From Glandiceps talaboti (taxonomy: Eukaryota > Hemichordata > Enteropneusta > Spengelidae): a DNA stretch of 64,000 nucleotides. The notes below the pieces were generated by a model that did not search any database, had not been told where the DNA came from, and saw only the letters and a list, made by a program, of their open reading frames with translations. Numbering within the stretch: position 1 is the first letter of the stretch; every line of letters starts with the position of its first letter. The stretch covers positions 32,172,455 through 32,236,454 of the forward strand of contig NC_135551.1 in the NCBI RefSeq assembly GCF_964340395.1, read 5' to 3'. Both the position numbers and the translations under genes were made by a program. Below, piece by piece: positions 25,907 through 38,486 of the stretch.

Positions 25907-25964
25907 ACTGGCACCAGCTCCTTGGGAGATTTTAGACTGGCACCAGCTCCTTGGGAGATTTTAG
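25907..25964. repeat. 29 bp x2 perfect tandem repeat
   Basis: Two head-to-tail copies of a unit containing actggcaccagctccttggg, with no differences seen. Confidence 0.93.
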
Positions 25965-26042
25965 TCTTGCTTTCTTCAAATTAATGTTTTGAGTTGTTTG
26001 TTATTCTTTCTTAGTTTTGTAAAAGGAAGCTGTCGTCAACAT

Positions 26043-26189
26043 TTTTTATTTTTCCCAGTTACTAGCAGTCACCCAACTCTTTTTATTTTTCCCAGTTACT
26101 AGCAGTCACCCAACTCTTTTTATTTTTCCCAGTTACTAGCAGTCACCCAACTTTTTTTATTTTTCCCAGTTACCAGCAGTCGCCCAACT
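26043..26189. repeat. 37 bp minisatellite, 4 copies
   Basis: cccagttac recurs at 26054, 26091, 26128 and 26165. Each unit contains tttttatttttcccagtta and gcagtcacccaact; the last unit is diverged. Confidence 0.93.
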
Positions 26190-26602
26190 GTTTTGCAGTC
26201 TCTCACTCAGGTTATCATTTCACACAAAAGAACACTTGTGTTTGTAAACAAAATAATTATTTCAAATAAAGAATGAACCAGATTTAAACTGAATGCCTTC
26301 GGTAAGGGCAAGGTCTTTAGATTGTCATTCCTACTCACAGTAATTGTTGGAATACAACAGAACATATGTGATTAGTTATGTTTGAATTGTATACCAAAAT
26401 TTAATTGAATTTGAAGAGTGCATTTTTAAGATATAGCGTAATTTGTATGCACATTAAGTATGCAAATTCATCATTAATATTCATGAAATGTTTAATTTCG
26501 TCTCAACTGTGAAATTTACAATATTAGTTATTAGGTAGATGAAGGTAAAGTGTGTCAATATATGTACTGATGGTAGTACAGACTCAACAATTTGTTGGTT
26601 TA
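26190..26602. other. Unannotated stretch
   Basis: No tandem repeat noted. Contains attaagtatgcaaattcatcattaat-like AT-rich words, of no evident function. Confidence 0.35.
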
Positions 26603-27569
26603 TGTACCACATTGCTGTCCCTTATATCAATGTGGCAGAGCACATCATATGTCACATTGCTGTCCCTTATATCAATGTGGTGGAGTACATCATATGTCAC
26701 ATTGCTTTTACTTACACCAATGTGGTGGAGCACATCATGTCACATTGCTTTTACTTACACCAATGTGGTGGAGCACATCATATGTCACATTGCTGTTACT
26801 TACACCAATGTGGTGGAGTACATCATATGTCACATTGCTTTTACTTACACCAATGTGGTGGAGCACATCATGTCACATTGCTTTTACTTACACCAATGTG
26901 GTGGAGCACATCATGTCACATTGCTTTTACTTACACCAATGTGGTGGAGTACATCATATGTCACATTGCTTTTACTTACACCAATGTGGTGGAGCACATC
27001 ATATGTCACATTGCTGTCCCTTATATCAATGTGGTGGAGCACATCATGTCACATTGCTGTTACTTACACCAATGTGGTGGAGCACATCATGTCACATTGC
27101 TGTTACTTACACCAATGTGGTGGAGCACATCATGTCACATTGCTGTTACTTACACCAATGTGGTGGAGCACATCATATGTCACATTGCTGTCCCTTATAT
27201 CAATGTGGTGGAGCACATCATGTCACATTGCTGTTACTTACACCAATGTGGTGGAGCACATCATGTCACATTACTGTTACTTACACCAATGTGGTGGAGC
27301 ACATCATGTCACATTGCTGTTACTTACACCAATGTGGTGGAGCACATCATATGTCACATTGCTGTTAGTGTTACTTACACCAATGTGGTGGAGCACATCA
27401 TGTCACATTGCTTTTACTTACACCAATGTGGTGGAGCACATCATGTCACATTGCTGTTACTTACACCAATGTGGTGGAGTACATCATATGTCACATTGCT
27501 GTCACTTACACCAATGTGGTGGAGCACATCATGTGTCACATTGCTGTTACTTACACCAATGTGGTGGAC
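26603..27569. repeat. 43/45 bp minisatellite, about 22 copies, hairpin in each unit
   Basis: Each unit runs cacattgctgttacttacac then caatgtggtggagcacatca. Units end in tgt (43 bp) or tatgt (45 bp). Inside each unit cacattg and caatgtg are exact inverse sequences 13 bases apart. Variants with gctgtccc and ttatatcaa occur in a minority of units. One unit has a 6 bp insertion near 27366. Open frames of 258-370 codons run through in all three plus frames and are not real. Confidence 0.95.
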
Positions 27570-27704
27570 TCAAAGTGACTCAAAAGTAACTTCAGTTGAT
27601 AATTTAATTCACCTTTGGTCTGTCTGCGTGGCATTTTGTGTACATCTTTGAGCTTAATTTCATAACTACGTTATCACAAAGTTACAAACAGTTCATCAAC
27701 ATCT

Positions 27705-27846
27705 ATTCAGACAAAGACACTCTGATATTCAGATATTACTTAGTACATATACACAGACATTGACACACTCAGATATATTCAGATATTACTTGGTACATAT
27801 ACACAGAGACACTGACACTCAGATATTCTGATATGATTTGGTACAG
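27705..27846. repeat. Diverged ~60 bp repeat, 3 copies
   Basis: Each copy has gacact(c), a cagatatt run, then attacttggtacatatacac or a variant; the last is degraded. Confidence 0.8.
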
Positions 27847-28524
27847 ATGGCTCAGTTGCTGATGATATTTTTCAACCAATGCAGTCACTTTAAATGCTCA
27901 AGGCCATGATTTACAAATCATTTTTCCTTTGTTATATTTGACTTTAATAGAAACTTTATCCGGGGCTTCATTTGCAGGATTCCGATTATAGCACACAAGT
28001 GAGCAACATGGAAATTATCATGTTTCAACCCAGGGGGTGTGATCTGCATGGCTGGACGTGACTTGTACCCATCATATCATCCATCAAGCAGACTTTTGCC
28101 TCAAATTTGCCAGTGACATTAATAATTTATAAAGTTATCAATTGATGTTTGAGAAAAGAGATATTATATTACAGCTTTGTGAAGCTATAGAGATTATTAT
28201 TTCTGATTAAAATTTGTTTATCTTCTCTGACTAAGGACAAAAAAGATAACATCATAACAGTGATTGGCATGTGCTGTCAATCACTAGTTTCTCTGAAAAG
28301 TGAGTTTATTTAAGCTAAAAAGTTATGTTCAGTGAAATTAGAGAAATTTTACTGTTTAAAATAATTTTATGTTACTACATCAGAAAAGTTGACACATGCA
28401 CAAAGTTTCAGTTTCATGCATCATTGTATTTCATTTTGTCAGCCACTATGGTCATTATATGATATACAAATATTGCAAAATGTATCTAACATTTGATTTA
28501 TAAAAAATACTGCAACTGGCACTG
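27847..28524. other. Unannotated stretch
   Basis: Single-copy-looking sequence between the 27.7 kb repeat and the second TIR element. Confidence 0.35.
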
Positions 28525-29289
28525 TAGCACAACTGTAGCTGGCTGTTGGTATGGGCATGGTCTTGTTGCAAGAGATACTTGCATACATGTTTGGAATCTT
28601 TATTAATTTGTCTACCCTTCATCTTTGCAATATAAACCATTACTTAGCCATTGCTATGGGTGTGATCCTGTTGCTAGGCATATTTTCATTTATTTTTTGA
28701 ATATTTATTCACTAATTACCTACCTATTCCTGTTCTTATCTTTGTAATATGCATCATCATTTCATTGTTGCTAAGGGCATGGTCATGGTTACTAGGACCA
28801 ATAATGTCAAAATGTTTTCAACAATAAATGTGGAATAAAACCTCCAGAAACATCCCCATCAAGTTTCAACCCCATTCACCATGCAGTTTCAAGATATGTT
28901 TTTGTCCAAAATTGAGATTTTTTGATCTAATTTTGCATATCGCTAATGGGATCATCACGTTGTGAATACAACTTCATCTACTCATCCCTAGATGTACCCC
29001 ATTAAACTCCTGCTCAGTAGTTTTGGAATTATAGATTTTTTACCAAAACGATATATTTGTAGACCTAGTTTGCATATCACTGATGGGATCATCATGTCAT
29101 GAACATTTTTTTTATCTAAACACCCCTAAGAACGTTCCCACTAAATTTCAGACTGATCTGCTGAGTAGTTTTTGAGTTTAACTTTTTTGACCAAAAATCC
29201 CATTAATAACAATTTCCCAACTAGACACCCAAGGTAATATACCTACCAAATATCAAAGCAATCAAATCCAGCAATTTTTGACTCTTTTG

Positions 29290-29368
<79 letters not shown>

Positions 29369-29391
29369 ACACAGACACAGACACAGACACA

Positions 29392-29446
<55 letters not shown>

Positions 29447-29510
29447 TCATACACTTTGCCATGCCTATAGTACTACTGAACCTTATCACTGAATCAGTTC
29501 AGTTGTGCTA
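28525..29510 (+). mobile_element. TA-flanked TIR element, short copy
   Basis: Ends are tagcacaactg at 28525-28535 and cagttgtgcta at 29500-29510, as in the copy at 21.8 kb. Order inside is the same: about three ~110 bp units (near 28540, 28650 and 28763), the ~150 bp units with tgatgggatcatcatgtcat, a long CA-rich block, then the agt(c)actactgaacctttatca-like tail and right TIR. At 986 bp it is about 400 bp shorter than the first copy, mostly through fewer ~110 bp units. There is no transposase ORF. Confidence 0.85.
29292..29446. repeat. Interrupted (AC)n microsatellite inside the TIR element
   Basis: 155 bp of CA with a central cluster of cagacacacag and cagacacagacacagacac interruptions, about three times the length of the block in the other copy. 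Minus-strand Cys-Val and plus-strand Thr-His frames here are artefacts. Confidence 0.97.
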
Positions 29511-30076
29511 AAGACAGTTTATCAATAGCAGGCATTTCAAAATGTTTTGCTGGCACAGTTTATCTATCGGTCTGTAAAATAATTAATACAACTGAGAATA
29601 TAGTTATGTTTTCATTTGTGTCATACTGAGTGTGTGTTTACCTCTATGTCATGCATCATATGATGTATCATTATTATGTGTAGAATAGACATGTACATTT
29701 AGTGGCACCATAAACAACATTTTAAACTACAAACCATGAACAAACAGTTGTTCAGTTAGAAGTAAATGCTAAATAAGTTTAGCCATGTTGTATTTATTTA
29801 TTTTTCTCTCTGTGTTAACTCCATTTTTATGTAGATAAGTTTAGCAATGGTTTTTCTCTTCTGTTCAATCCTTAACTTAGCAAAATTCGTAGTCCCTAAA
29901 GCTTAAGCTACCTGGTTAAGTGGAACACTTTTAACTTAAGGAAAATTTCAAAATAAACAAGGTAATATTTCATATTGCCTGACACCATATCATTATATGA
30001 GTCCTTCAGATAGGAAAATCATGAGATACATACATATTTTATTGACTCAAGGTTACAGGCCAAGTCAAACAGTGTT
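29511..30076. other. Unannotated stretch
   Basis: No frame over 60 codons and no repeat seen. Confidence 0.4.
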
Positions 30077-30143
30077 TGGTTTCCATAGTGACTGACAGTT
30101 CAAAACATGCTGGTTTCCATAGTGACTGACAGTTCAAAACATG
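30077..30143. repeat. 33 bp x2 tandem repeat
   Basis: Two copies of tggtttccatagtgactgac followed by agttcaaaacatg, one base apart, with no differences seen. Confidence 0.93.
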
Positions 30144-30696
30144 TCTATGAAGCGTAACATTATATCTGTATTAGTTTTCTTTGTCTGCATTACACTTTAT
30201 ATTTTATGTATGAAATGCAACCTCTAAATCTGAAGACCAAAGTTAGTTTTTCAAAATATGACATTAAAAAAAAACTGTTAACCTTTTCTTGTCCCATGTT
30301 TTTACGAGCAGACATTTTGAAGAATGTAAAGAATGTACTTGTAGTATGAATCTCTATGGCAAACTCGCAAAAAAGCATGTTATTGTTAACATAAAACAGA
30401 ATCCACCATGTGACCATATGCGCAGCTGTCTTTTTTAAATATATATTGCTCATTGTTAAAGTTAAACTTATCCCGAATCATAAACAAGTCTTCTCTGTTC
30501 AAACACATACTCCCCCACCCCTCCACCCCAACTCCCATCCCACATACTAATGTCACAAATTTTGCCATTAAAGTCAAAGTTGGAAAAATTAACTAAACAT
30601 GCAAAATTGCAAAGTAACCATTTAGTGTTTGACATTATGCCAGGTTTCATTGAAATTGAATCATGGGCATCTAAGATATGGCTGTCCATTCATATG
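30144..30696. other. Unannotated stretch
   Basis: Unrecognised minus frames of 63-87 codons overlap at 30190-30689; the mutual overlap in different frames argues against coding. A C-rich patch (ccccacccctccacccc) lies near 30510. Confidence 0.4.
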
Positions 30697-30737
30697 GATA
30701 GATAGATAGATGGATGGATGGATGGATGGATGGATGG
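30697..30737. repeat. (GATA)n/(GGAT)n microsatellite
   Basis: Three gata units pass into six ggat units, the same motif as the larger array at 9 kb. Confidence 0.9.
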
Positions 30738-31318
30738 ACACACATGGACAGACATGGGTCATTCCTATAGCCCCACCCAGCATCTCAGGGTTGTGCCTGC
30801 TAGGATTAATAACATTTACATACAGTACACATACTGAGAGTATAATAACTAGATTTAACTTAGTATTCATGTTCACAGAGCTAAAGCAACCTGCTACAAA
30901 ACTAAGCTGTTTTTTATTCTAGCCAATGCATGTAATTTGAAAGATAATTACTGCATTGCCTTTCTAGACCAAACAAAAGTGTGTACTAATCCTAGACTTA
31001 ATATATGTCCACTAATGACTGTTTGAATTAAACAGGCATGTGTATTTACAATATGTTTATATGAAACTGTCATACCTTGATCACAGACATCAAATACAAT
31101 CATTTTCCTGCCTTCAATCAAGTTGTTTTAATAACACATCTAAGTCCGAAACTTGACTTATATTTGTGGCTAATTTCAAGTATATTAATAAAATACCCAA
31201 TAGAACCTGATTTCTAGAAGCTTTTAATAATACTGGTTTAATTTAATCTGTGAGGTAATGCTACATTAATGTCAACATCAACATTAAAGTTTTAATACTG
31301 AGTAAAACCTGAAATTGA
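30738..31318. other. Unannotated stretch
   Basis: Nothing supportable seen before the 40 bp array. Confidence 0.35.
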
Positions 31319-32594
31319 TAAAATATAGTGTCTAGTTTATATAGTATTGATACATATAAAATATAGTGTGTGTAGTTTGTATAGTATCTTGACATATAAA
31401 ATATAGTGTGTGTAGTTTGTATAGTATCTTGACATATAAAATATAGTGTGTGTAGTTTGTATAGTATTGATACATATAAAATATAGTGTGTGTAGTTTGT
31501 ATAGTATCTTGACATATAAAATATAGTGTGTGTAGTTTGTATAGTATCTTGACATATAAAATATAGTGTGTGTAGTTTATATAGTATTAATACATATAAA
31601 ATATAGTGTGTCTAGTTTATATAGTATCTTGACATATAAAATATAGTGTGTCTAGTTTATATAGTATTGATACATATAAAATATAGTGTGTCTAGTTTAT
31701 ATAGTATTAATACATATAAAATATAGTGTGTCTAGTTTATATAGTATCTTGACATAAAATATAGTGTGTGTAGTTTGTATAGTATTGATACATATAAAAT
31801 ATAGTGTGTCTAGTTTATATAGTATTAATACATATAAAATATAGTGTGTCTAGTTTATATAGTATTGATACATATAAAATATAGTGTGTCTAGTTTATAT
31901 AGTATTAATACATATAAAATATAGTGTGTGTAGTTTATATAGTATTGATACATATAAAATATAGTGTGTGTAGTTTGTATAGTATCTTGACATATAAAAT
32001 ATAGTGTGTGTAGTTTATATAGTATTGATACATATAAAATATAGTGTGTCTAGTTTATATAGTATTGATACATATAAAATATAGTGTGTCTAGTTTATAT
32101 AGTATTAATACATATAAAATATAGTGTGTCTAGTTTATATAGTATTGATACATATAAAATATAGTGTGTGTAGTTTATATAGTATTGATACATATAAAAT
32201 ATAGTGTGTCTAGTTTATATAGTATTAATACATATAAAATATAGTGTGTCTAGTTTATATAGTATCTTGACATATAAAATATAGTGTGTGTAGTTTGTAT
32301 AGTATTGATACATATAAAATATAGTGTGTCTAGTTTATATAGTATTGATACATATAAAATATAGTGTGTCTAGTTTATATAGTATTGATACATATAAAAT
32401 ATAGTGTGTCTAGTTTATATAGTATTGATACATATAAAATATAGTGTGTCTAGTTTGTATAGTATCTTGACATATAAAATATAGTGTGTGTAGTTTATAT
32501 AGTATTGATACATATAAAATATAGTGTGTGTAGTTTGTATAGTATCTTGACATATAAAATATAGTGTGTGTAGTTTGTATAGTATTAATACATA
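31319..32594. repeat. 40 bp minisatellite, about 32 units
   Basis: The unit contains atataaaatatagtgtgtgt then agttt(a/g)tatagtat and ends in one of three variants: tgatac, taatac or cttgac. A second variable site is gtgtgtgtag versus gtgtgtctag. Units keep strict 40 bp spacing except one 38 bp unit near 31755. The cttgac type dominates the first quarter (5 of the first 8 units) and is scattered later. Open minus frames with Tyr-Thr-His-Tyr repeats are artefacts. Confidence 0.96.
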
Positions 32595-33035
32595 AAAATG
32601 TCAAGTACTATAGTAGTAATATGCAAAATCGACTTTAATTGGGATTTTAGTATTTTATAAGTAATTTTGCATTGAGTGTTATTAGATTTGATATTTTTAT
32701 CACATCATGTGTACAAGTGTGTGATTGTGCTTCTTTTGGTTCTTTAGCTTTCTGACAGCTATATATATTTGTTTCACAAACTCATAGATACAAAAGTGTG
32801 AATAGATTATATGTACTACACTAATATTTTTATAATTGGTCTGGGCTTTTTATTATGGATATCTGTTGAGAACCAATATGGTTTGAGATATTTACTATTT
32901 TAAGGTGTTAGGGGGGGGGGGGGGTGTATCTATCCTGAGCTATCATGATATATATTGCATAACATAACTGTCAGGGAACTCATCAAAAGTAGATATGCTG
33001 AAATAGTGTTCTCATTTGGAAACAAATTTTTATGG
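32595..33035. other. Unannotated stretch with G14 run
   Basis: A run of 14 G lies at 32911-32924. Otherwise AT-rich with no feature seen. Confidence 0.4.
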
Positions 33036-33183
33036 ATATCTGACTGCTATATCTGACTGTTATATCTGACTGTTATATATATATAGCTAGCAAATCTGAA
33101 ACCATTGTACTGTACTGTACTATACTGTATTGCACTGTACTGTACTGCACTGTACTGCACTGCACTGCACTGTACTGTACCAT
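33036..33183. repeat. 14 bp x3 repeat, (TA)n, then (ACTGT)n pentanucleotides
   Basis: atatctgactgtt occurs three times to about 33075, followed by tatatatata. From 33107, actgt/actgc pentamers (tgtac, tgcac) fill about 75 bp. Confidence 0.88.
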
Positions 33184-35530
33184 GGAAAAATGTGGGCTAT
33201 GAAATGTTTGACATATATACCCTACTTCTAATCATTAAGTTGGTTTACATAGATTTGAGTGTTATGAAAACAGCAAGATGGAAACGATCTAAGGGAGCTG
33301 TGATTCATAGCTGTAGCCTGTATGAGTGTGTAAACTATTCCTGGAGTATAAATGTATAATGTTATTACAGTCTAATATACTAAGTAAAGTGCATGAAATA
33401 GATCAATCACTACTCTATTCCAACTCTACCTAAATATATTTCAGTACACACCATTTACACTTTCATTAGAGTGGCTGTATTGAACCAGCTGATGGCCTGA
33501 CAACTACTAAATGAAACCAAGAAAAATGATCATTTTTGAGATGGATTTTGACACCAGGTTAGTCATCTTCAGGGAATTGGTCAAAGTTGTTGGTCTGTAG
33601 AATTTTAAATGAAGCAATTAGTGACACGGAATGTGTAAGACCTGAAAATCGTTTCTGTGTGTGATTTACCATCTTTAAATATTAATAAATCTATTTTCAA
33701 TTTGAAATATTAATGGTCTCAGATTTTGTTGGAAAATCTGGTTGACAGCTTCTGACATTCAAATTTTGTTACTTTTCACATTTTCTCAAATTTAGTGTAA
33801 CATTCATCTTTTTTTTTAATGAATTCTAACATTTCATCAATTAATTATTTTAGCAATTCTGGAATTGCTAGTCACAAAAAATGAAGTGTATTAATATCAG
33901 TTGGAACAGAAGTTGAAAATAAACAAAGTGATAAAACTTATAAGAGAGGAAATGTGCAGGATTGTGAACAGTTGGCAAATGAATTCTTCCAATATTAGTT
34001 GTCATCCGATATTCACTGTTTGAAGAACTGGCTATGAATTTCTAAAATGAATGAAAATCAAATTTCACATTGTCAACTCGTGTTATTGTGATGTCTCACA
34101 AGGTTTATAATGGAGGTGTACAGAGAGTTCACTGTGTGAGCACTGTAACAATCAGGCATGGTATCAGGTGTATGGATAGACACAGAATTGCTACTACTAC
34201 TGTCCACTAGAATCACATAGTGACTGCAGTTTACTCTGTGTGACAACTTTATTTTCACAAGATTTCATTTTACTCATCAGCTCTGACTTACAACAAAAAC
34301 TTTGTACAATATTTTTTTCTGTGAGATGGGAAAATGAATTCCAGTCTAAACTATACATTATAACGATAGTCTAATAAATATCAATACCCATTTTAATGAG
34401 TTTTTCAATTTTCAAAATCGAAAATAAATTCATGTTCCTCATGATGAAAGTTTCCAAAAGCTTTGACATCGTTTCCAGGGATACTACTCATACAGAAATA
34501 TGAATACAATTATTTTAAACCTATTTTTAATATGTTCAGTATAATGCCAATATAACCCAAAACATAGTTCAATCAGTTCAATTAAACAAAGATAAAAAAT
34601 AATCATTTCAGTTCTACCATGATCAAAAATATTATTGCAGTCACAGGTCAAATTTTTGGATAACTTAGTTTTCTTGTTTACTTATTTTATCAATATCAAA
34701 GCATGATCAAATTTCAGCATTTAATAGAAAAATCCATTCAAAGGGTGATGTTTAATCAGCTATTGATACTAGATTTAAAAATGCGATCATGGTGAAAATT
34801 ATTCCTTAATTAATTTTTACACAGTTATTGAGTAAATGGAGTCCTTTTGAAAGAAACAGTGACATAATATAATTATATTTAAATACAGAATGAATCATTG
34901 AGTTCATGAGGTTCTATGTTTCCAATCAATTCTTTTTTGTATAAAGCTTTTGATTAAAGATTCACAAGGAACTGTTTTAGTTTGTTTAGTTTTACTCTTA
35001 GGTGATGATTACATACACATCTGTAGTAATATGATGCTATTGTTAATTTTGTGTTTTATCTAAATATTAGCCAAAATGTTTGATTCTCTCAATTACAAGC
35101 TGTACAAATAAGTAGCTTATTCTAATCTTACCCTGACTATGCTGTGATGTCTTGTACTGACAGATGTCTGTTAAAACCACTGCATGTGATACTTTGATTT
35201 GACAGTGACAGTTTAGTACACCCAGTCGGAAAATACTGACAAAACAACACTTGTTTTGCAAGAGGAAATACTGCATTCAATCTTGCGAATCTTAAGTAAA
35301 CATTTGTTTAGTGCTAACTGCTATCTTCCATCCAATCTCAAGATCTCAAGTTATAATGGTGGTTGTTTTGATTCCATATTTACATTTTTAGATGACAAAG
35401 ATAGTTTGGAATATGATTTTCATTTCATCAAATTGGTGCTTAGAAATACAAGAAAATATGGCATCCTTGCTCTGGGAGAATATTGTACATTTCATTAATT
35501 TTGCAAAATATAACATCATCCCCAAACAGC
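33184..35530. other. Long AT-rich stretch, no gene seen
   Basis: Unrecognised frames of 60-84 codons only (33105-33359 +, 35067-35276 -, 35256-35498 +). No tandem or inverted repeat noticed in over 2 kb, one of the plainest parts of the window. Confidence 0.45.
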
Positions 35531-36017
35531 TGTTATGCCACTTATAGGCATTTATTAATACCATATTATGAAGGACCTGTTATGCCATTTATTATAGGCA
35601 TTTATCAATACCATATTATGAAGGACCTGTTATGCCATTTATTATAGGCATTTATCAATACCATATTATGAAGGACCTGTTATGCCATTTATCATAGGCA
35701 TTTATTAATACCATATTATGAAGGACCTGTTATGCCATTTATCATAGGCATTTATTAATACCATATTATGAAGGACCTGTTATGCCATTTATTATAGGCA
35801 TTTATTAATACCATATTATGAAGGACCTGTTATGCCATTTATTATAGGCATTTATTAATACCATATTATGAAGGACCTGTTATGCCATTTATCATAGGCA
35901 TTTATTAATACCATATTATGAAGGACCTGTTATGCCATTTATTATAGGCATTTATTAATACCATATTATGAAGGACCTGTTATGCCATTTATTATAGGCA
36001 TTTATTTAATACCATAT
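35531..36017. repeat. 50 bp minisatellite, about 10 copies
   Basis: Each unit reads ggacctgttatgccatttat, then tataggcatttattaatacc and atattatgaa. The pair atgcc and ggcat inside each unit are inverse. Units differ only at ttattata/ttatcata and at caatacc/taatacc; the first is 3 bp short. Confidence 0.95.
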
Positions 36018-37395
36018 TTTCCTATGCAGTGAATGCTGATCAGATAGATTTTATAAATTTTATAGAAATTTATTAATTATTCCAAAAGTCACCATTCTTT
36101 AGCCATTTTTACAATTATGACAATATTGTATTATGATAACGTGATTTTGATATGTAAATGGATATGTATACATACTAGGTAATTCTGAAAAAAATTCCTA
36201 GTGATATGAAGCTCAAACTCCAAACTATATATTAGTAGCACACATTGTCCAATATAATACAAAATGTATATGTTGCATTTACAAATGGTTCAAACAAAGT
36301 ACATGTATGCAATCAAAATAAAGACATCCTCAGTAAAATTGCCTTACTCAAAAGATATTACTAAAATGTAGCAAATATATTCATTATACATAAAACCTGG
36401 AACAAACCAGCAAAAATTGTGAAATGTGCAACCACTTTGCCTAGTATGTACATATACCATGCTTTAGGGTGCCCTTCTGCATCACCTACTTTAATTTAAG
36501 ACTTGACTATCATTGCAACACACCAAATTGTCATGCTGGCAATAGAAACTATGGTGATCTATTTTACATTCGATGTTGAGAAACATAGACTTTGCTGAGC
36601 ATGGCCATACAGGTGTGCTAGATAGTGATAAGGATATTGATGGAACTGCTGCTGAGTCTTAGGGTGAATACACTATCAAGGCTGGCAATCCAAGACGTGT
36701 AAAGAAAGCTAAAAGTAGTAACACATAGTTGCAGGCTCCCTGATGTTACACTCCTATGCAATGTCTTCAAGTCTGTAATTTGCAATAAACGATCGATGAT
36801 AATCTACAATCATTTACTCTCCATATACTCAGGATATGATTCAGTTTATAGTAGTCTTACTAGTACCTTATTATTTAGGTATTGCTTTCAAGTTGTTGAT
36901 GACATGTTCATTTTCAATGTAATCAGCAAGTTCAATCATATATATAAATATATATTAATCAAATTCACATTTTGTTTACATAGAAGTCTCTCCTTTTCCT
37001 TGGTTTCAGACCTACATATCTCAAGATAAGATACAATACTCATAAAGATCGATGCCTTTTTTAGGGATCAAAATTTGGAGTTGGAAAACCGTTGTCTGTA
37101 GAGCTTTAGAAATAGTTGGTTCACCGCAATAATCTTTATATCTCAACTGATAAACTTTAATCCAATACCATTGACTTCTATTCTAATATCCTTCATGATT
37201 TTTTAATGAACACATTTGTCATAAATGAAATATTTTCTTCGAACTGCCCTGACCTAAACACATTCTATAAATCTATAATGTATAATCATACATTATGGTA
37301 ATAAAGGTGTTTATGTACGACTATAAATTGTTATTATTACATATGATACATTGCTATTACATTCCAATTACATCTTGAACTAAATTATTCTACTG
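36018..37395. other. Unannotated stretch with possible decayed coding fragment
   Basis: A frame at 36573-36662 (29 codons, then a stop) continues open to 36728 with codon use richer in Asp, Glu and Lys than its surroundings. It ends ...GNPRRVKKAKSSNT. A 9 bp hairpin (ataatgtat/atacattat) lies at 37275-37296. Nothing is recognisable. Confidence 0.35.
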
Positions 37396-37640
37396 TGTTG
37401 TTCATAAATGTTAGGTACTCAGAATGTTAGGTACTCAGTTAGGTAACAGAATGGGAAGTCAGGTAAATGTTGCAAAGTAACCATAGCTTTAGAGGGGTAT
37501 TAAACAGAGAGGGAAATCAGAATAATAAGCACAGATTTATATACCTTAGAACAGTAACCACAGTTTTAGTGGGGACCCAAGTATTAAACAGAGAGGGAAA
37601 TCAGGTATAAATTAGTATAATTAGCATAGATTTACATATC
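37396..37640. repeat. Short duplications
   Basis: gttaggtactcag occurs twice near 37410-37440. A diverged repeat of about 90 bp follows, with ttaaacagagagggaaatca in both copies (about 37500 and 37582). Confidence 0.8.
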
Positions 37641-38263
37641 ATAATTTGAGAGGGTAATCCATGGAGAATACCTGGGGAACTCAGGTAGATTTTAATACTC
37701 TGCTTTAGAGATGTTGCTCTCAATAAAAATATGTGCATGGACTACACTTGCCCAAACCATCACTAGAGACTCAATAAAAATGTAGGCATATTGAATTCTA
37801 TATATTCTATAATTCTAAGTAATACAAATCATAAACAAAATAATTTTCAAGATTAAATTAACTTTATTCTAAATTGTCAAGTTCATAAAAACACTTGATT
37901 TGGTTTTGCTATATCTGTACTACCGGTAAATATGTTGTATCCATCACAATTCTTATGACAGTACGTCATATTAAATTGCAGAATTAGTTTTCATATTTAC
38001 TATAATGCAATACTACTATAATACTATTATCTCAACAAATTCATGACATATTGACCAATTAAGTATTTCTATACTATACTAAAATCTAATTATAGCACAG
38101 ATTACATTGACTTCATTGAATATTTACCTTCACACTGTTACTATGTCTGTCGGCCATGCAGCCCTTCTGACTGAACAATCTGGCAAACTGGGGGCAATAG
38201 CCATACTGCCCTGACTGAATAATCCAGTTACTTTACGCAATATCTAGTACAGGATGAAATTTG
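37641..38263. other. Unannotated stretch
   Basis: AT-rich, no frame over 60 codons or repeat array noticed. Confidence 0.35.
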
Positions 38264-38311
38264 CCCCCCCCCCCCCCCCCCCCCCTTCAAAAAAAACAAA
38301 AAACAAACAAT
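38264..38311. repeat. C22 run followed by A-rich tract
   Basis: 22 C in a row, then ttc and an A-rich aaaac/aaac tract. Confidence 0.9.
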
Positions 38312-38486
38312 TCTAAAGGCAAATATTTCAATCCCAGATTTTGACATTAATGTTATCTTGAAGCAACAAATATTACATAGGGTCACTCTTTTTGCTATAG
38401 ACTACTTTTTCAATAAAAGCTAAATTTTAATATTAATCCAAAACTGAATATAACTTTAGGTATGAAAAACATTTCCCTGGCAGGAC

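Noticed and set aside
26539-27651. Overlapping 370-, 345- and 258-codon ORFs
   Set aside because: All three plus frames are open through the same 43/45 bp minisatellite, which a real gene would not show.
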